A stretch of 39,694 nt of DNA, taken from Streptomyces albus subsp. albus. GTDB lineage: Bacteria > Actinomycetota > Actinomycetes > Streptomycetales > Streptomycetaceae. The first letter of the stretch is position 1. The number at the start of each line of letters is the position of its first letter. The stretch is taken from positions 1 through 39,694 of the forward strand of contig NZ_JODR01000040.1 of the NCBI RefSeq assembly GCF_000725885.1. Direction: 5' to 3'. Made by a program: the position numbers and the translations under genes. The notes beneath the pieces were generated by a model. It saw only the letters and a list, made by a program, of their open reading frames with translations, was not told the origin of the DNA and searched no databases. Positions 27,937-37,792 of the stretch are shown in pieces.

Positions 27937-30900
27937 TCACATGGCCCCCACCGGCCTGCCGCCCGCGTCAGCGCCGCGCCCCGCACCCGCGGGCACATCC
28001 GTCACCGCATCCGCCCCACGGGCCGCCTGCGCATCCGCGCCCGCGTTCGCACCCACACCCGCGTTCACGTCCGGGTTCGCGTCCAGGTTCGGCACGTTCG
28101 GCACGTCCGGGTTCGGCGCGTTCGGGTCCGGGGCCGGGTGCGCGCCGGGCGCCGTGCCCGGCGCGACCACGGAGGACGTCCGGCCCGGTACCGCGTCGAA
28201 ATCGGCGGCGAACTCCGCGCCCGGAACAGTTCCGTACTCCCCGCCCGGAACGGCCCCCTGTCCCAGCTCGGAGCCGGCCCCGAAGGTCGCGTCCACGCCG
28301 GTCCCCACGGCCGGGTCCGAGACGGTGCCGAGGACGGGTCCCCCGGCCGCGACGGCGAACTGCTCGCGCACCTCGCGGTAGCGCAGCAGCTCGGCCGCCA
28401 CCGGCTCCAGCACCCGGGTCCGGCCGCAGCAGGCGGCGAGCCCGCGCAGCCTGCGCTCGGCGTCCAGCCCGTAGGCGCGGGCGGGGCCGCGGGCGGCTCG
28501 GCGGCAGCCCCAGGCCAGTACGGGGCCGGCGAGGGTGGCCGCGACCAGCGCGGCGACGGGCAGCGCCAGGGCCTGCGTGACGCCGCCGGCCATCACCGCG
28601 ACTGTCACCGCCCACGCCGCACTCGCCCCTTGCAGCACGAGGAACAGCCACTGTCCCAGCAGCACCGCGGCGTGCCACGGCGGCCGTGGCACCCGCACCC
28701 CGCGCCCGCCCGGCCCCGTTCCGCCGGACGCACCGCTCCCGGCCCCGGGCCCGGCCGCGTCCGGTGCTGCCGCCTGCCCTTCCTCGGCTCGCGGCGCAGC
28801 GGGCGCGCCCGACACTCCGGGCTCAGCCGGACCCCGTACGACCGGGGATGCGTACGGATCGGCCGAGACGGCCGAAGGCGTGCGCCCGCCCACCGCCTCC
28901 GCTCCGCCGGTCCCGCCGGCCGGATACCTGCTTCCCGGCGCCCCTCCGTCCGGTCCGGCGCCGGGCACGGGCCCCTGCGCCGGCACCGCCATAGCGCCCG
29001 CTCCGGAAGCGGAGGAGAGTCCCGGCACGGGCGCAAGCACTGAAGCGGCAGCGGATGCGGAGCCGGGAGCCGACGCGGACGCGGACGCAGAAGCGGAAGC
29101 GGAAGCAGGGGCTGAGGCGGACCGGGCCTTGGACCGGGACAGGAACCGGAACACCGACCGCGCCCTCGACCCCGTAGCGGACTTCGACTCCGATCCGGGC
29201 GCCGGGACCGACATCGGCTCTCCCGTAGCGACCGGCCCCGAACCCCGCCCGGTCCCCGCCTCCGGCCCCGAGGCCGGGGCCGGAGGCGGGACCGATGCCG
29301 GCGTCGGCACCGGCCCCGTCTCCGTCGTCCGGCCGGCGGCCGTCCCCCCGGTGTCGGCCGCCGCCTTCGGGGACGTGAGGGCGGCGTCGGCGCCGGACGC
29401 GCAGACGGCCATGACCTCGTCCAGCGCCTCCGGCAGGCCCGCCGCACCGCGCCGTGCGGACTCGCGGACGGTGCGGGCCCAGGCGCCGGGGAGCCCGGCG
29501 GCTGCCGCGTCGGCCAGTTCACGCACCGCCTGGGCGACCATCGGGCGCGCGGCACGCGGCTGCTGGAGCGTCTCACGGGGGCGCCGGACGGGCGCGCCCG
29601 TGACCGTCTCGCCGACCGCCTCGTCGCGGTCGCTGCCCGGCCGGGAGGTGTACCAGCGCAAGGCGCGCACCCAGGGAGTGCCGGCGGAGCGTTCGGCCTG
29701 GCGCAGCCAGGCGCGTTCGGCCGCCTGACCGGCCGCGGCGGCACCGACGGCGAGCGCCAGCCGGTCCTCGAAGTCCTCGCGGGCGGTCTCGGTCAGTCCG
29801 GCCGGGCCGTCCACCGCGCCGGGCCCGGGGTCGGCGTAGACGGGGCGCAGCCGTTCCATGGCCCCGTCCAGGTCGGCGGTCAGCCGCAGGACGGCGGCGC
29901 GCCGCTGGGCGACGAACTCGCCCAGTTCCTCGCGCAGGACGTCGATGCCCTCGTAGGTGAGAGCGGACGCGGACAGCACGACGGCACCGGGTTCGCCGTG
30001 CTCGCCCAGTGCCATACCGTCCTCGTCCAGCAGGCGGCGCAGGTCGTGCAGGACCGCGTCCACACCGTCCCGGGTGAGCCGGTCGATCTGGTTGAGGACG
30101 ACGAAGGTGACCTCCGCGTGTCCGGCCAGCCGGCGCAGGTAGTCCTCGTGCAGGACGGCGTCCGCGTACTTCTCCGGGTCGACGACCCACACGACGGCGT
30201 CGACCAGTTCCAGCAGCCGGTCCACCTGTTCGCGGTGGCCCGGTGCGACCGAGTCGAGGTCGGGCAGGTCGATCAGGACGAGGCCGCCCAGGGCGCTGTC
30301 CCGAGTGCGGTGACGGGCGTGCTGCGGGATGCCGAGCCGGTCGAGGAGCCCGTCGGGACCGCCGTCGCTGTCCCGGCCCGCTTCCCAGGTGCACGCCACC
30401 GGGGCGGCGGTGGTCGGCCGGCGCATGCCGACTTCGGAGAGACGCGCCCCGGTCAGAGCGTTGAACAGCGAGGACTTCCCGCTCCCGGTGGCGCCCGCCA
30501 CGGCGACGGTGGTGTACGCACGGGGCAGCCCCCTGCGGGCCGTCGCCTCGTCCAGCACGCGGCCCGCCTCGGCCAGCACCTCGGGGTCGAGCCGGGTGTG
30601 GGACAGTCCGACGAGCTCCCGCAGCGCACCGAGCCGCTGCCGCAGCCGGTGCTCTCCTTCGTCCCGGCGCGCGTCCCGCTGGGCGTCCGTGCCGACGTCC
30701 CGCCAGATGTCACGTTCGGCGTCCCGCCACACGTCGTCCCGGTCCGCGTCCCGGTCCGCGTCCCGGTCAGCGTCCCGGCCTGCGTCCTGGTCTGCCTCCC
30801 GCGCGGCGTCCGCGCCGGTGTCCCGGGCGGCGTACTGCGCGGCCTCCCTTACGGCGTCCCGGGCGCCCTCCTGCGCGGTCTGCGCGTCGTCATGCTGCAC

Positions 30901-32646
30901 GTCGTCATGGACGGCGACGGGGTCCTGCTGCTCCTCCGGAGCGGTGGCCTTCTCCACGGCCTCCGCCTCAACGGGCTGCTGGACGGCAGTGCCGTCGGCG
31001 CCTTCCGGATCCGCCGACGGGCCGCCGGGGCCCTCCCCGGAGTACGGGTCCTCCGGCCAGACGGTGCTGCGCCATGGAGGCGCGAACCCGGAACCGGTGA
31101 CCGGGCGGTCGGCAGTACGCTCCGGCCCCTCCTCGCCCGGGGAGTGGCTGCGCGGGCCGGGCGTCCAGGGCTCCGCCTCGGACTCCCGCCGGCCACCGTG
31201 CTCGGCGGGCGCCGTACGGTCCACGCGGGCCCGGCGCGCGATGATGCCGTCGTCCCAGACGAACTCCGGCTCGGTCGCGCAGGCGTGCGCGTGCTCCCGT
31301 TCCTGCTCCGGGACCCGCCCCTGCTCGGGAGTGCGCCCCTGCGTGGCTGCCCGGTCCCCTTCGGGAAGGTGCTCACTCCCGGCCGCGCGCTCCTGTTCGG
31401 AGGGGCTCTCCTGCGCGCTGTCGTCCCCCGTGGGACGTGGTACCGCGTTCGCCGCGGCCTCCGCCTGCTGGTGCGGTACGTGCACCACAGGACGCGGTGA
31501 CGCCTCAGCGGACGATTCGCCGCTGTCCGCCCTGTCAGCGGTTTCTCCGCTGTCCGGGCTCTGCCCACCGTCCGCGCTGCCCGCCCTGTGCGCCGTTTCT
31601 CCGGCGTCCGGGACGTCGCCGACGCACGTGCCGTCCGCCGCTCCCGCAGGCGTCTTGGTGGGCCCTGTGCCCTCGTCCGCATCGGTGCGGTGACTCATGT
31701 CAGCCGGACGGTCAACGCGGGGCCTGTCCGTCACTGTCGTATCCGCAACGGCGTCCCGCTCGGACACGGCCGTTTCACTCCCGGGGGTCGAGCGGGCCCC
31801 ACCATCAGGGCCGGGCGAAACCGGCGCACTGGCCGGCACGGCCGTTCCACTGCTGTGCACTGCTCCAGCAGCCCCCATGGGGTTGCTCTCGGCTCCCGTG
31901 CTGTGCCCCTCACTGTCCGAGCGGCGCGCGACAGGCGAGTCGCCCGCGTCTTCCGGAGCGCTCGCCGACACGGCGGGGGTCGCGCCCACAGCCGCACCCG
32001 GCGGCAGGTGCTGGCCGTACGACCGAGGCTGACCGGACGCCAATGACTGACCGGACGGCAGGGACGGGCCAGCAGCCAGGTGCCGGTCCGACGACGGAGG
32101 CTGATCCGACGACAGGGGCTCGCCGGACGACAGAAGCCGCTCCGACGACAGGGGCTGCGGCAAGGACCGATCCGGCGACACGGACGGATCCGGCGGCAGG
32201 GGCTGACCGGACGACAGGGACCGGTCAGGCGAGAGGTGCTGGCCGGCGGACAAAGACTGGCCCGACGACAGAGGCGGGTCGGCAGCCAGGTACTCGCCGG
32301 ACGACACGGGCTGTCCGGCAGCCAAGTGCTCGCCGGACGACAAGGACTGGTCCGCAGCCAAGTGCTCGCCGGACGACACGGGCTGGCCGGCAACCAAGTG
32401 CTCGCCGGACGGCAAGGGCTGGTCGGCAGACAGCCGCTCGCCGGACGACAAAGGCTGCTCCGACGACGGACGCGGGTCGGCAGACGACTGCTGGTCCGGC
32501 GCCGGCGGCTCGGTGAGGTCGAGTTCGAGCTGGCCGTCGACGGGGTCGGTCCAGGCGTCGGGCCAGTTGCCGGTCCAGCGCTCGGGCGGCTCGCCCGGGC
32601 CTCCGGCGCTGCCGGCGGTGGCGTCGGTGGTGGTCACTGCGGTCAC
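27937..32646 (-). CDS. very large dynamin-like/YfjP-type GTPase with extensive low-complexity regions
   Basis: A 1569-aa protein. Residues 1-660 are disordered: imperfect 12-aa repeats of the SSGEHLAAD type (about 55-190), a long acidic part, and an RDAD/RD repeat (about 615-662). The GTPase domain has P-loop GATGSGKSS (about 718), DLPD (about 795) and NQID (about 851). A helical stalk, a Ser/Ala repeat (SASASASA, about 1150-1200), two hydrophobic membrane helices (about 1322-1380) and an Asn/Pro/Asp-rich C-terminal tail follow. Such paired GTPases in Streptomyces resemble bacterial dynamins involved in membrane remodelling (DynA/DynB in sporulation septation); that role is inferred. The GTG at 32646 overlaps the upstream stop (GTGA); a GTG at 32637 is possible. 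Confidence 0.85.
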   Translation of the reverse strand: MTAVTTTDATAGSAGGPGEPPERWTGNWPDAWTDPVDGQLELDLTEPPAPDQQSSADPRPSSEQPLSSGERLSADQPLPSGEHLVAGQPVSSGEHLAADQSLSSGEHLAAGQPVSSGEYLAADPPLSSGQSLSAGQHLSPDRSLSSGQPLPPDPSVSPDRSLPQPLSSERLLSSGEPLSSDQPPSSDRHLAAGPSLPSGQSLASGQPRSYGQHLPPGAAVGATPAVSASAPEDAGDSPVARRSDSEGHSTGAESNPMGAAGAVHSSGTAVPASAPVSPGPDGGARSTPGSETAVSERDAVADTTVTDRPRVDRPADMSHRTDADEGTGPTKTPAGAADGTCVGDVPDAGETAHRAGSADGGQSPDSGETADRADSGESSAEASPRPVVHVPHQQAEAAANAVPRPTGDDSAQESPSEQERAAGSEHLPEGDRAATQGRTPEQGRVPEQEREHAHACATEPEFVWDDGIIARRARVDRTAPAEHGGRRESEAEPWTPGPRSHSPGEEGPERTADRPVTGSGFAPPWRSTVWPEDPYSGEGPGGPSADPEGADGTAVQQPVEAEAVEKATAPEEQQDPVAVHDDVQHDDAQTAQEGARDAVREAAQYAARDTGADAAREADQDAGRDADRDADRDADRDDVWRDAERDIWRDVGTDAQRDARRDEGEHRLRQRLGALRELVGLSHTRLDPEVLAEAGRVLDEATARRGLPRAYTTVAVAGATGSGKSSLFNALTGARLSEVGMRRPTTAAPVACTWEAGRDSDGGPDGLLDRLGIPQHARHRTRDSALGGLVLIDLPDLDSVAPGHREQVDRLLELVDAVVWVVDPEKYADAVLHEDYLRRLAGHAEVTFVVLNQIDRLTRDGVDAVLHDLRRLLDEDGMALGEHGEPGAVVLSASALTYEGIDVLREELGEFVAQRRAAVLRLTADLDGAMERLRPVYADPGPGAVDGPAGLTETAREDFEDRLALAVGAAAAGQAAERAWLRQAERSAGTPWVRALRWYTSRPGSDRDEAVGETVTGAPVRRPRETLQQPRAARPMVAQAVRELADAAAAGLPGAWARTVRESARRGAAGLPEALDEVMAVCASGADAALTSPKAAADTGGTAAGRTTETGPVPTPASVPPPAPASGPEAGTGRGSGPVATGEPMSVPAPGSESKSATGSRARSVFRFLSRSKARSASAPASASASASASASAPGSASAAASVLAPVPGLSSASGAGAMAVPAQGPVPGAGPDGGAPGSRYPAGGTGGAEAVGGRTPSAVSADPYASPVVRGPAEPGVSGAPAAPRAEEGQAAAPDAAGPGAGSGASGGTGPGGRGVRVPRPPWHAAVLLGQWLFLVLQGASAAWAVTVAVMAGGVTQALALPVAALVAATLAGPVLAWGCRRAARGPARAYGLDAERRLRGLAACCGRTRVLEPVAAELLRYREVREQFAVAAGGPVLGTVSDPAVGTGVDATFGAGSELGQGAVPGGEYGTVPGAEFAADFDAVPGRTSSVVAPGTAPGAHPAPDPNAPNPDVPNVPNLDANPDVNAGVGANAGADAQAARGADAVTDVPAGAGRGADAGGRPVGAM

Positions 32647-34778
32647 CTCTCCGTGTGCGCGCTTTGGAGGCCGCGCGTGCTGTGGTGCAGGCCGAGCGGG
32701 GTGCGGGTCGGCGGGAGATCACTGGGCGGCACGTCCGGGGTCTGTGCCCCGTACGGCCGGTGGGGCGGGCGCAGCCGCCGGCTGGTGTCGAGTTTTTCCA
32801 GTGCGGAGAACGCGGCGACCAGTTCCACCTGCGGTTCGGGGCCGGTGCGGAACTCCTCCAGCGGTGCGAGGCGCAGATCGCGTTCGCCGCACAGGATCCG
32901 GTCGATGCACGCGTCCAGCAGGTCGGCGCACTGGGTGCGCAGTTCGTCGGCGCTCTCGTCGCCGAGCAGGTCGGCCAGGGCGTCGTCCGCGCCGTCGGTG
33001 TGCGGGCCGCCCAGGAGGGCGGCTGCGACGAGCCCTGCGACGTGTTCCGTGTCGCCGTCGGGGGCGGCGGCGCGGCCCGCAGCGCGTGCCTCCTCGTCGG
33101 CGAGTTCTTCGACGCAGCGGCGCCAGCGGCGCACCATGACGCCGATCCGGCCGGCCGCCTCGCCGCGTTCGGTCCCGTCGTACGCGGCGGGCGGGACGCA
33201 CCGGTCGAGGTGCGGGGTGGCGCGTCGGAGTTCGGCGACGCGTTCGTCGGCGGCGGCGACGGCGCCGGTCAGCAGGGCGGCGAGTCCGTCGGCGAAGGCG
33301 TCGAACAGTTCTTCGCCGTCGCTGTCGGCGGGGAAGCAGCGCCAGTGTTCGGCGGCGTCACCGGCCAGCAGCTCGCCTTCGGCGATACGGGCGCGCAGCC
33401 GGTTGCCCGCCGACTCGTAGGCGTTCTCCACCTGCTGTGCGAGGCGTGTCGCCGCCGCGTGCTGGGCGGCGGAGGCGGCGGCGAGGGCGGCGACGCGGGG
33501 GCGGAGCGAGGCCAGTGCCCCGGCCGCCGTGCGGGTGGCGGCGGCGTACCTGGTCTCGGCATCGGCGGCGCGGCTCTCCAGCCAGTCGCGCAGCCCGCTG
33601 ACGGCGGAGACGGGGAGCAGTCCGGAGCCGCCCGCCGATTCGGGCAGCTCGGGGACGGTGAAGCGGGGCACGTCGCCGAGGCCCTCCTGCTCCAGCAGCA
33701 GCGCGTACTGGGCCGCGACCTCGGGGGCCACCTGGTGCGGTACGCGGTCCAGGACGGTCGCGAGGGTGACGTCGTACTCCTTGGCGCTGCGCAGCAGGTG
33801 CCAGGGCACGGCGTCGCCGTAGCGGGCCGCGGTGGTGACGAGTACCCAGATGTCGGCGGCGCAGATCAGTTCGGCCGCCAGGTCGCGGTTGTGGGCGACG
33901 AGGGAGTCGACGTCGGGGGCGTCGAGGAGGGCGAGGCCGGGCGGCAGTCCGCTGTCGGTCTCGATGCGCAGGGCGTTCCGTGGTTCATCACGGTCGGCGT
34001 CCCAGTCGGTGTCCCATTCCGCGCCGGTGTCCCACTCCGCGCCGGCACGGGGGTCCCAAGCGGTTCCGGAACCGGAGCCCCACTCCGTCCCCCGGCCGCC
34101 GTCCCACTCCCCTCCTGGGCCCGGGTGCCAGGCGGGGGCGTGACCGGGGCCGTTCCGGGGGCCGGGGTCGGGTTCCCAGCCGTTGCCGTGCCCGGGGTCC
34201 CAGTGCCCGGCCGGGGGACGGCCCTGGGCGTGGTCGGGGCCCCACCGGCGGCTGCGGCCGGCGTGGCCGCCGTTCCGGGTGCCGTCCCGGTCGCCGGGGA
34301 GGCCCGGCCCGGATCCCCAGTCCTCGGCCGCGTCGCGGGCGGCGGCGGGCCGGCCGGAGCCGCTTCTGCCCGGCTCGTGGGTGCCGGGCGGGTCCTGTCT
34401 GGGCACCCACACCCGCTCCAGGCGGGGCAGTACGCGGGGGCCGACGAACCAAGGCCGGTCGTCCGGATGGCAGACCAGCACGGGGGTGCGTGTCGTGGGC
34501 CGCAGTACGCCCGCCTCACTGACCCGGCGCCCCACCAGCGAGTTGACCAGCGTCGACTTGCCCGCGCCCGTGGAACCGCCGATCACCGCGAGCAGCGGTG
34601 CCTCGGGGGTGCGGACGCGCGGGACGAGGTAGTCGTCGAGCTGATCGAGCAGCTCGTCCCGCGAACGGCGGGCACGTTCGGCGCCCGGCAACGGAAGGGG
34701 GAAGCGCGCGGCAGCCACGCGCTCGCGCAGTGCGGTGAGCGCGCTCAGCAGTTCAAGCCGTACGTCCAAGATCGCCAC
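32643..34778 (-). CDS. dynamin-like GTPase with Trp-rich insert (first of pair)
   Basis: A roughly 711-aa soluble-looking GTPase: P-loop [10 protein letters not shown] (67-76), switch I region [10 protein letters not shown]3 LLDAPDVDS (286-292); the usual NKxD is replaced around TVLDRV. A Gly/Pro/Trp/Asp-rich insert of about 135 residues (127-265) separates G2 from G3, with Trp roughly every ten residues. The rest is a helical stalk with heptad-like Ala/Leu patterns. It is likely to act with the following GTPase, since stop and start overlap by 4 bp. The start is uncertain: GTG at 34778 fits conserved N-terminal text ([18 protein letters not shown]), but no Shine-Dalgarno is visible; a GGGC-N5-GCCC hairpin lies just upstream (34782-34794). 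Confidence 0.85.
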   Translation of the reverse strand: MAILDVRLELLSALTALRERVAAARFPLPLPGAERARRSRDELLDQLDDYLVPRVRTPEAPLLAVIGGSTGAGKSTLVNSLVGRRVSEAGVLRPTTRTPVLVCHPDDRPWFVGPRVLPRLERVWVPRQDPPGTHEPGRSGSGRPAAARDAAEDWGSGPGLPGDRDGTRNGGHAGRSRRWGPDHAQGRPPAGHWDPGHGNGWEPDPGPRNGPGHAPAWHPGPGGEWDGGRGTEWGSGSGTAWDPRAGAEWDTGAEWDTDWDADRDEPRNALRIETDSGLPPGLALLDAPDVDSLVAHNRDLAAELICAADIWVLVTTAARYGDAVPWHLLRSAKEYDVTLATVLDRVPHQVAPEVAAQYALLLEQEGLGDVPRFTVPELPESAGGSGLLPVSAVSGLRDWLESRAADAETRYAAATRTAAGALASLRPRVAALAAASAAQHAAATRLAQQVENAYESAGNRLRARIAEGELLAGDAAEHWRCFPADSDGEELFDAFADGLAALLTGAVAAADERVAELRRATPHLDRCVPPAAYDGTERGEAAGRIGVMVRRWRRCVEELADEEARAAGRAAAPDGDTEHVAGLVAAALLGGPHTDGADDALADLLGDESADELRTQCADLLDACIDRILCGERDLRLAPLEEFRTGPEPQVELVAAFSALEKLDTSRRLRPPHRPYGAQTPDVPPSDLPPTRTPLGLHHSTRGLQSAHTER

Positions 34779-35121
34779 ATGGGGCAGAATGCCCAATTTT
34801 GCTCCACTTTTGAAGCGTATTCGCGGGCAAGGGCGGGGAAAATAGACGCTTTCGGTGACCGATGGGCTCTTTTGCCCCATTCGCACCGCATGTACCAGCT
34901 GCCACCCGGCCGCACCCATAACGACTGCGCAACACCCGCACCGCGCGCCGCCAAAACCGCTGCATGAATCGCACCAGCCTGCGATTATCGGGACCGCTTC
35001 ACGGAACCTCCACAAGGCGTCGCGGACGTGAAGCAAGCAGGACGAGCCACCCGTCCCCCTATCCTTGACCCCGCCGTGGTCACTCCGGGGGCGGCGAGCT
35101 CGCCCACCGCAACGGAGACCG
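34779..35121. other. intergenic region between the GTPase operon and tRNA-Arg
   Basis: This 343-bp gap is the promoter region for the leftward GTPase-ssb genes and the rightward tRNA. The part at 34782-34990 is markedly AT-richer than its surroundings (AATTTTGCTCCACTTTT, GGGGAAAATAGACG). It includes the GGGCAGAATGCCC hairpin at the GTPase start. TTGACC at 35065 could be a -35 box for the tRNA, but no good -10 follows at the expected distance. No gene is seen. Confidence 0.5.
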
Positions 35122-35197
35122 GCCCCCGTAGCTCAGTGGATAGAGCAGGCGCCTTCTAAGCGCTTGGCCGCAGGTTCGAGTCCTGCCGGGGGCGCCA
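35122..35197 (+). tRNA. tRNA-Arg (anticodon TCT)
   Basis: A complete cloverleaf: acceptor GCCCCCG/CGGGGGC, D-arm GCTC...GAGC, anticodon stem GGCGC/GCGCT with loop CTTCTAA (anticodon TCT at 35155-35157, reading AGA), variable loop TGGCC, T-arm GCAGG-TTCGAGT-CCTGC, discriminator G at 35194 and an encoded CCA (35195-35197). Confidence 0.97.
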
Positions 35198-35216
35198 CCG
35201 GCCCACCATCGGCCGG
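35198..35216 (+). terminator. hairpin directly after the tRNA
   Basis: CCGGCC-CACCATC-GGCCGG begins at the base after the CCA. It could terminate the tRNA transcript, although no U-tract follows, which is usual in high-GC actinomycetes. Confidence 0.5.
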
Positions 35217-35874
35217 GCCGCGTTCCAGCAGTTCGGAGCGGGTTCCACCCGCACTGAACGCTGCACACGAGGACACCTCGACGAACGCCGAAGCCCGGCC
35301 GGCACCGGCCACAACCGGGCCTCCACGGGCACCTGCCCCCTGTGCACCCCCGGTCGCTCCCCGTCCGCACCTCTCCGAGGAAGCCGACCCGGCACGCGGA
35401 AGTGGCCCCACCGGCGGGTAGCAGACGGCTCGAAGAGGTGCCCAGCAGTCCGCCTGCCGCCTCCTGCTGCGTGACATCGGGCGCAGCAGGGGGGCGGCAG
35501 GCGGGGCTCCTCGATTCAGCCATTCGGTTAGACATATGTGACGACAGTCACACGCACCGACGAACTGACAATTCACACATGCACGGCACCAGGACCGCCT
35601 CCCGCACTCCGTCCCACAGCTCGCCGAAAGACGGCCCCTGCACGCGCCCCTCCGCCACGTTCCCCTGCGTTCCTTCGGGAAAGTGCAAGCCGGCGGGCCG
35701 CAGGTCGCTGACGCGGCCACCTCCCACAGGGCCGGGGTGCCGATCCCCGAACCGTGCTCGGTGCACGCGGCCACCAGCGAGCGGCGCCAGTCACCTCCGT
35801 CGTCAGCGGCGACGAGCGCCCCCGTGCACGTGCCGTTCAGGACGCAGTTGCTTTCGGCTCTGCGAGCAGAAGGA
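35217..35874. other. non-coding or decayed region downstream of the tRNA
   Basis: Several open frames cross these 658 bp on both strands, but none has protein-like composition or a good start. The right end (after about 35830) runs in frame into the recognisable fragment at 35875. A palindrome resembling a Crp box lies at 35537-35552. The tract looks like eroded accessory DNA. Confidence 0.45.
35537..35552. promoter_or_regulatory. Crp/Fnr-type palindrome
   Basis: TGTGACGACAGTCACA fits TGTGA-N6-TCACA, the consensus for Crp-family regulators, with 6-bp arms around four bases. Streptomyces Crp uses a similar GTGA/TCAC half-site. No intact gene starts directly downstream, so it may be a relic or a chance match. 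Confidence 0.45.
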
Positions 35875-36003
35875 ATGCGGGTACCGGAAGAGGCGACGGT
35901 CGCCGTCGAGCTGGAGCACCTGCGCGGCGTGACCGAGGCAGGTTTCGCGCGGCTGGGCGGGCGCTTGGACGTGGTGCTGGAGCGCACCGACCATGTGGAT
36001 GGC
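35875..36003 (+). pseudogene. fragment of a small helical protein
   Basis: The frame from ATG 35875 reads EEATVAVELEHLRGVTEAGF followed by ARLGGRLDVVLERTDHVDG. This resembles small coiled-coil proteins of Streptomyces mobile DNA that repeat the pattern LRGxxEAGFAxxxGRLDVLLxR. After residue 43 the frame runs into a hairpin and the CRISPR region without a stop, and the expected C-terminal half is missing. AAGGA touches the ATG, too close for a good ribosome-binding site. I call it a truncated remnant; the family resemblance is from memory. Confidence 0.45.
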
Positions 36004-36028
36004 CCCGCCGAGTGGTGCCGGCGGGGCC
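36001..36028. terminator. perfect 10-bp inverted repeat left of the CRISPR array
   Basis: GGCCCCGCCG-AGTGGTGC-CGGCGGGGCC forms a very stable hairpin with an 8-nt loop. It could stop transcripts from the truncated gene or the CRISPR transcript coming from the right. No U-tract follows on either strand. Confidence 0.7.
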
Positions 36029-36082
36029 ACTATGCGGGGACAGGCGGCACTTCACCATCACCGACGCGGACGTCCGGAACCT

Positions 36083-36355
36083 GGGGCCAACCCCGCGCGT
36101 GCGGGGAGCACTGGACAGTTGCGGTTCTGACCAGGCGTCAGGCGGGACCAACCCCGCGCGTGCGGGGAGCACCCCAAAACTGTCCGGACTGTCCGACGAT
36201 CAACGGGACCAACCCCGCGCGTGCGGGGAGCACAAGCTCATGCCGTTGGGGAAGCGGCGAATCCGGGGACCAACCCCGCGCGTGCGGGGAGCACCGGCAG
36301 CGGCAACAGCAGCTCCAGCGGCACCGGGGACCAACCCCGCGCGTGCGGGGAGCAC
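36083..36355 (-). CRISPR. orphan type I-E CRISPR array: five 29-bp repeats, four 32-bp spacers
   Basis: Repeats lie at 36083-36111, 36144-36172, 36205-36233, 36266-36294 and 36327-36355, an exact 61-bp period. The repeat, read on the minus strand, starts GTGCTCCCCGC and ends GCGGGGTTGGTCCC, which is the type I-E pattern (CCCCGC/GCGGGG stem with an 8-nt handle). The leftmost copy has one change (GGGGCC for GGGACC), so the leader should be on the right, where the flank (36394-36405) turns AT-rich (TGATTTTAACC). The four spacers are unrelated to each other, and I found no match to them elsewhere in the window. There are no cas genes in the window. Confidence 0.96.
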
Positions 36356-36879
36356 AGAGGCTGACCAGCAGCGTTTCGCCAGTCGAGGGCTGATTTTAAC
36401 CACTTCCCACGACTCGGACCTTCCGGGCGTTCTCCCATTAGGAGTCGAAACCCTGCCGAAGGGTGTCAGCTGGGCCACTGCGAGGGCTGGTCAGCCTCCA
36501 GTCCGACGAGCCCTTCATCCAAAGGGTGAGCCTCCGGTATGACGATCCGGCCTGCCTGTGGGTACCCCGCTCCGGGTACCTCGCGCCCCGTTCTACGGTC
36601 CCGGGAACGGATCATGGAGGTGGGTAGCTGGGCGCGGACCGACGCCGTGTGGACTGGTGCCGGTGGGCGCTGCTGGTGGCTATGGCGCAGCTGCTCGTGG
36701 AGCTGGCCGCATTCGGCCGGTAGGAGCGAACGAGACGCGTTCCGTTTCGCCTGGCGCGGCAACCCATGGGTATGCGCGTCGGACGTCACGTCGCGGAGGC
36801 GCCTGCGGGTTGGACAAGGCAGCCCCGGACGCCGATCCGCCCCGCCTGCGCCGAAGCTGCCGGCTCAGGAGCGGGCGGC
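36356..36879. other. CRISPR leader side and gene remnants
   Basis: The first 60 bp are the likely CRISPR leader (read leftwards). Further right, two plus-strand frames (from 36539 and 36558) are open but do not look like proteins. A very short frame at 36649-36723 reads a hydrophobic 24-mer (WALLVAMAQLLVELAAFG), which could be a remnant of a small membrane protein; an in-frame TAG lies shortly upstream and no ribosome-binding site fits. GGTACCC-CGCTCC-GGGTACC (36561-36580) is a 7-bp inverted repeat. Confidence 0.4.
36561..36580. repeat. 7-bp inverted repeat GGTACCC/GGGTACC
   Basis: A perfect inverted repeat with a 6-nt centre, in the remnant-rich stretch between the CRISPR array and the HAD gene. 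It may be an operator or small hairpin; nothing nearby assigns a role. Confidence 0.5.
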
Positions 36880-36993
36880 CTATTTATCGGGCGGCGTCGC
36901 CCGTGCTGTAGGTGCCGCCGGGAATCGCGCATCCGGCGCGGCGCGGCGTCCGCCGTCCTCGTCGGGCGGGTAGACCACGATCGGTGCAGCCAT
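36880..36993 (-). pseudogene. truncated copy of a short protein typical of Streptomyces accessory DNA
   Basis: The frame from ATG 36993 reads MAAPIVVYPPDEDGGRR, an N-terminus I recall from small proteins encoded near integrative elements in Streptomyces. After these 17 residues the frame turns to low-quality sequence and stops at 36880 (37 aa in all). In the neighbouring frame the text resumes with a pattern like the expected continuation (IPGGTYSTGDAAR) but meets a stop. This fits a frameshifted, decaying gene. It could also be a genuine 37-aa product. Confidence 0.45.
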
Positions 36994-37077
36994 GACATCG
37001 CCGTGCGGCCAGTCGGCAGCCGCCGCATCTCGGGAGCCCCAGCCGCTGGACCATCGACGCCCCCTAGGCTGGCCAGG

Positions 37078-37713
37078 ATGATTACTGACATCGTCTTCGA
37101 CGTCGGCGAAACCCTGGTGCGGGACGACCGCTACTGGGGCCGCTGGGCCGACTGGCTCAACGTCCCCCGGCACACCCTCTCCGCCCTCGTCGGCGCCGTC
37201 GTCGCCCAGGGTCGAGACAACGCGAACGCCATCAGACTTCTTCGTCCAGGCATTGACGTCGATACCGAACGTGCTGCGATGGAGGCAGCAGGAGCGGGCG
37301 AGATCCTCGACGACTCCGACCTTTATTCCGACGTCCGCTCTGGCCTTGCCGCGCTCCGCGATGCCGGATACCGGGTCCACATCGCGGGGAACCAGACCGC
37401 TCGCGCGGGTGACCTTCTGCGAGCCCTGAACCTGCCGGTCGAAACCGTGTCCACGTCGGGCGAGTGGGGCTGTGCCAAGCCTGCCCCTGCATTCTTCGCC
37501 CGCGTTCTGGAAACTGCGGGCAGCCAGCCAGCAGAGACCCTGTACGTCGGTGACCACCCGGCCAACGACATCGTCCCGGCAGCAACAGCGGGGTTGCGTA
37601 CCTGCCTGCTGCGCCGAGGACCGTGGGGGCATCTGTGGTTCGATGCAACCGACCCCGCACCCGAGTTCCGCGTCGACAGCATCTTCGACCTGCTCCGTGT
37701 CTTGACCTCATAG
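37078..37713 (+). CDS. HAD-superfamily hydrolase
   Basis: A 211-aa HAD-fold protein. Motif I is FDVGETL with nucleophile Asp8, but the second Asp (general acid, normally two residues on) is Gly10. Motif II is near VHIAGNQTA, motif III at Lys in CAKPAPAFF, and motif IV is YVGDHPANDIVPAATAG, which has the two metal Asp residues. A helical cap lies between motifs I and II. Loss of the acid Asp is known in HAD branches and weakens phosphatase activity; the substrate is unknown. The ATG at 37078 has only CCAGG upstream. Third codon positions are less strictly G/C than in the left 35 kb. The XRE gene follows after 79 bp on the same strand. Confidence 0.9.
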   Translation: MITDIVFDVGETLVRDDRYWGRWADWLNVPRHTLSALVGAVVAQGRDNANAIRLLRPGIDVDTERAAMEAAGAGEILDDSDLYSDVRSGLAALRDAGYRVHIAGNQTARAGDLLRALNLPVETVSTSGEWGCAKPAPAFFARVLETAGSQPAETLYVGDHPANDIVPAATAGLRTCLLRRGPWGHLWFDATDPAPEFRVDSIFDLLRVLTS

Positions 37714-37792
37714 GTGGGGCCCCGTCGAAGCCACGCCCCGAGGGGGCCCACGCGTTACCGTTCTATGTGGCTGCACAGAACGGAGTTCCTGT

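Noticed and set aside
35683..36542. Long open frames running through the CRISPR array on both strands (NPARAGST/PRACGEH-type peptide repeats)
   Set aside because: The peptide repeats are just the 29-bp CRISPR repeat read in different frames; the 61-bp period explains them fully.
36539..36973. 144- and 117-codon plus-strand frames between the CRISPR array and the HAD gene
   Set aside because: Composition is Arg/Trp/Ser-rich and unlike a protein; the two frames overlap each other and a minus-strand remnant looks better.
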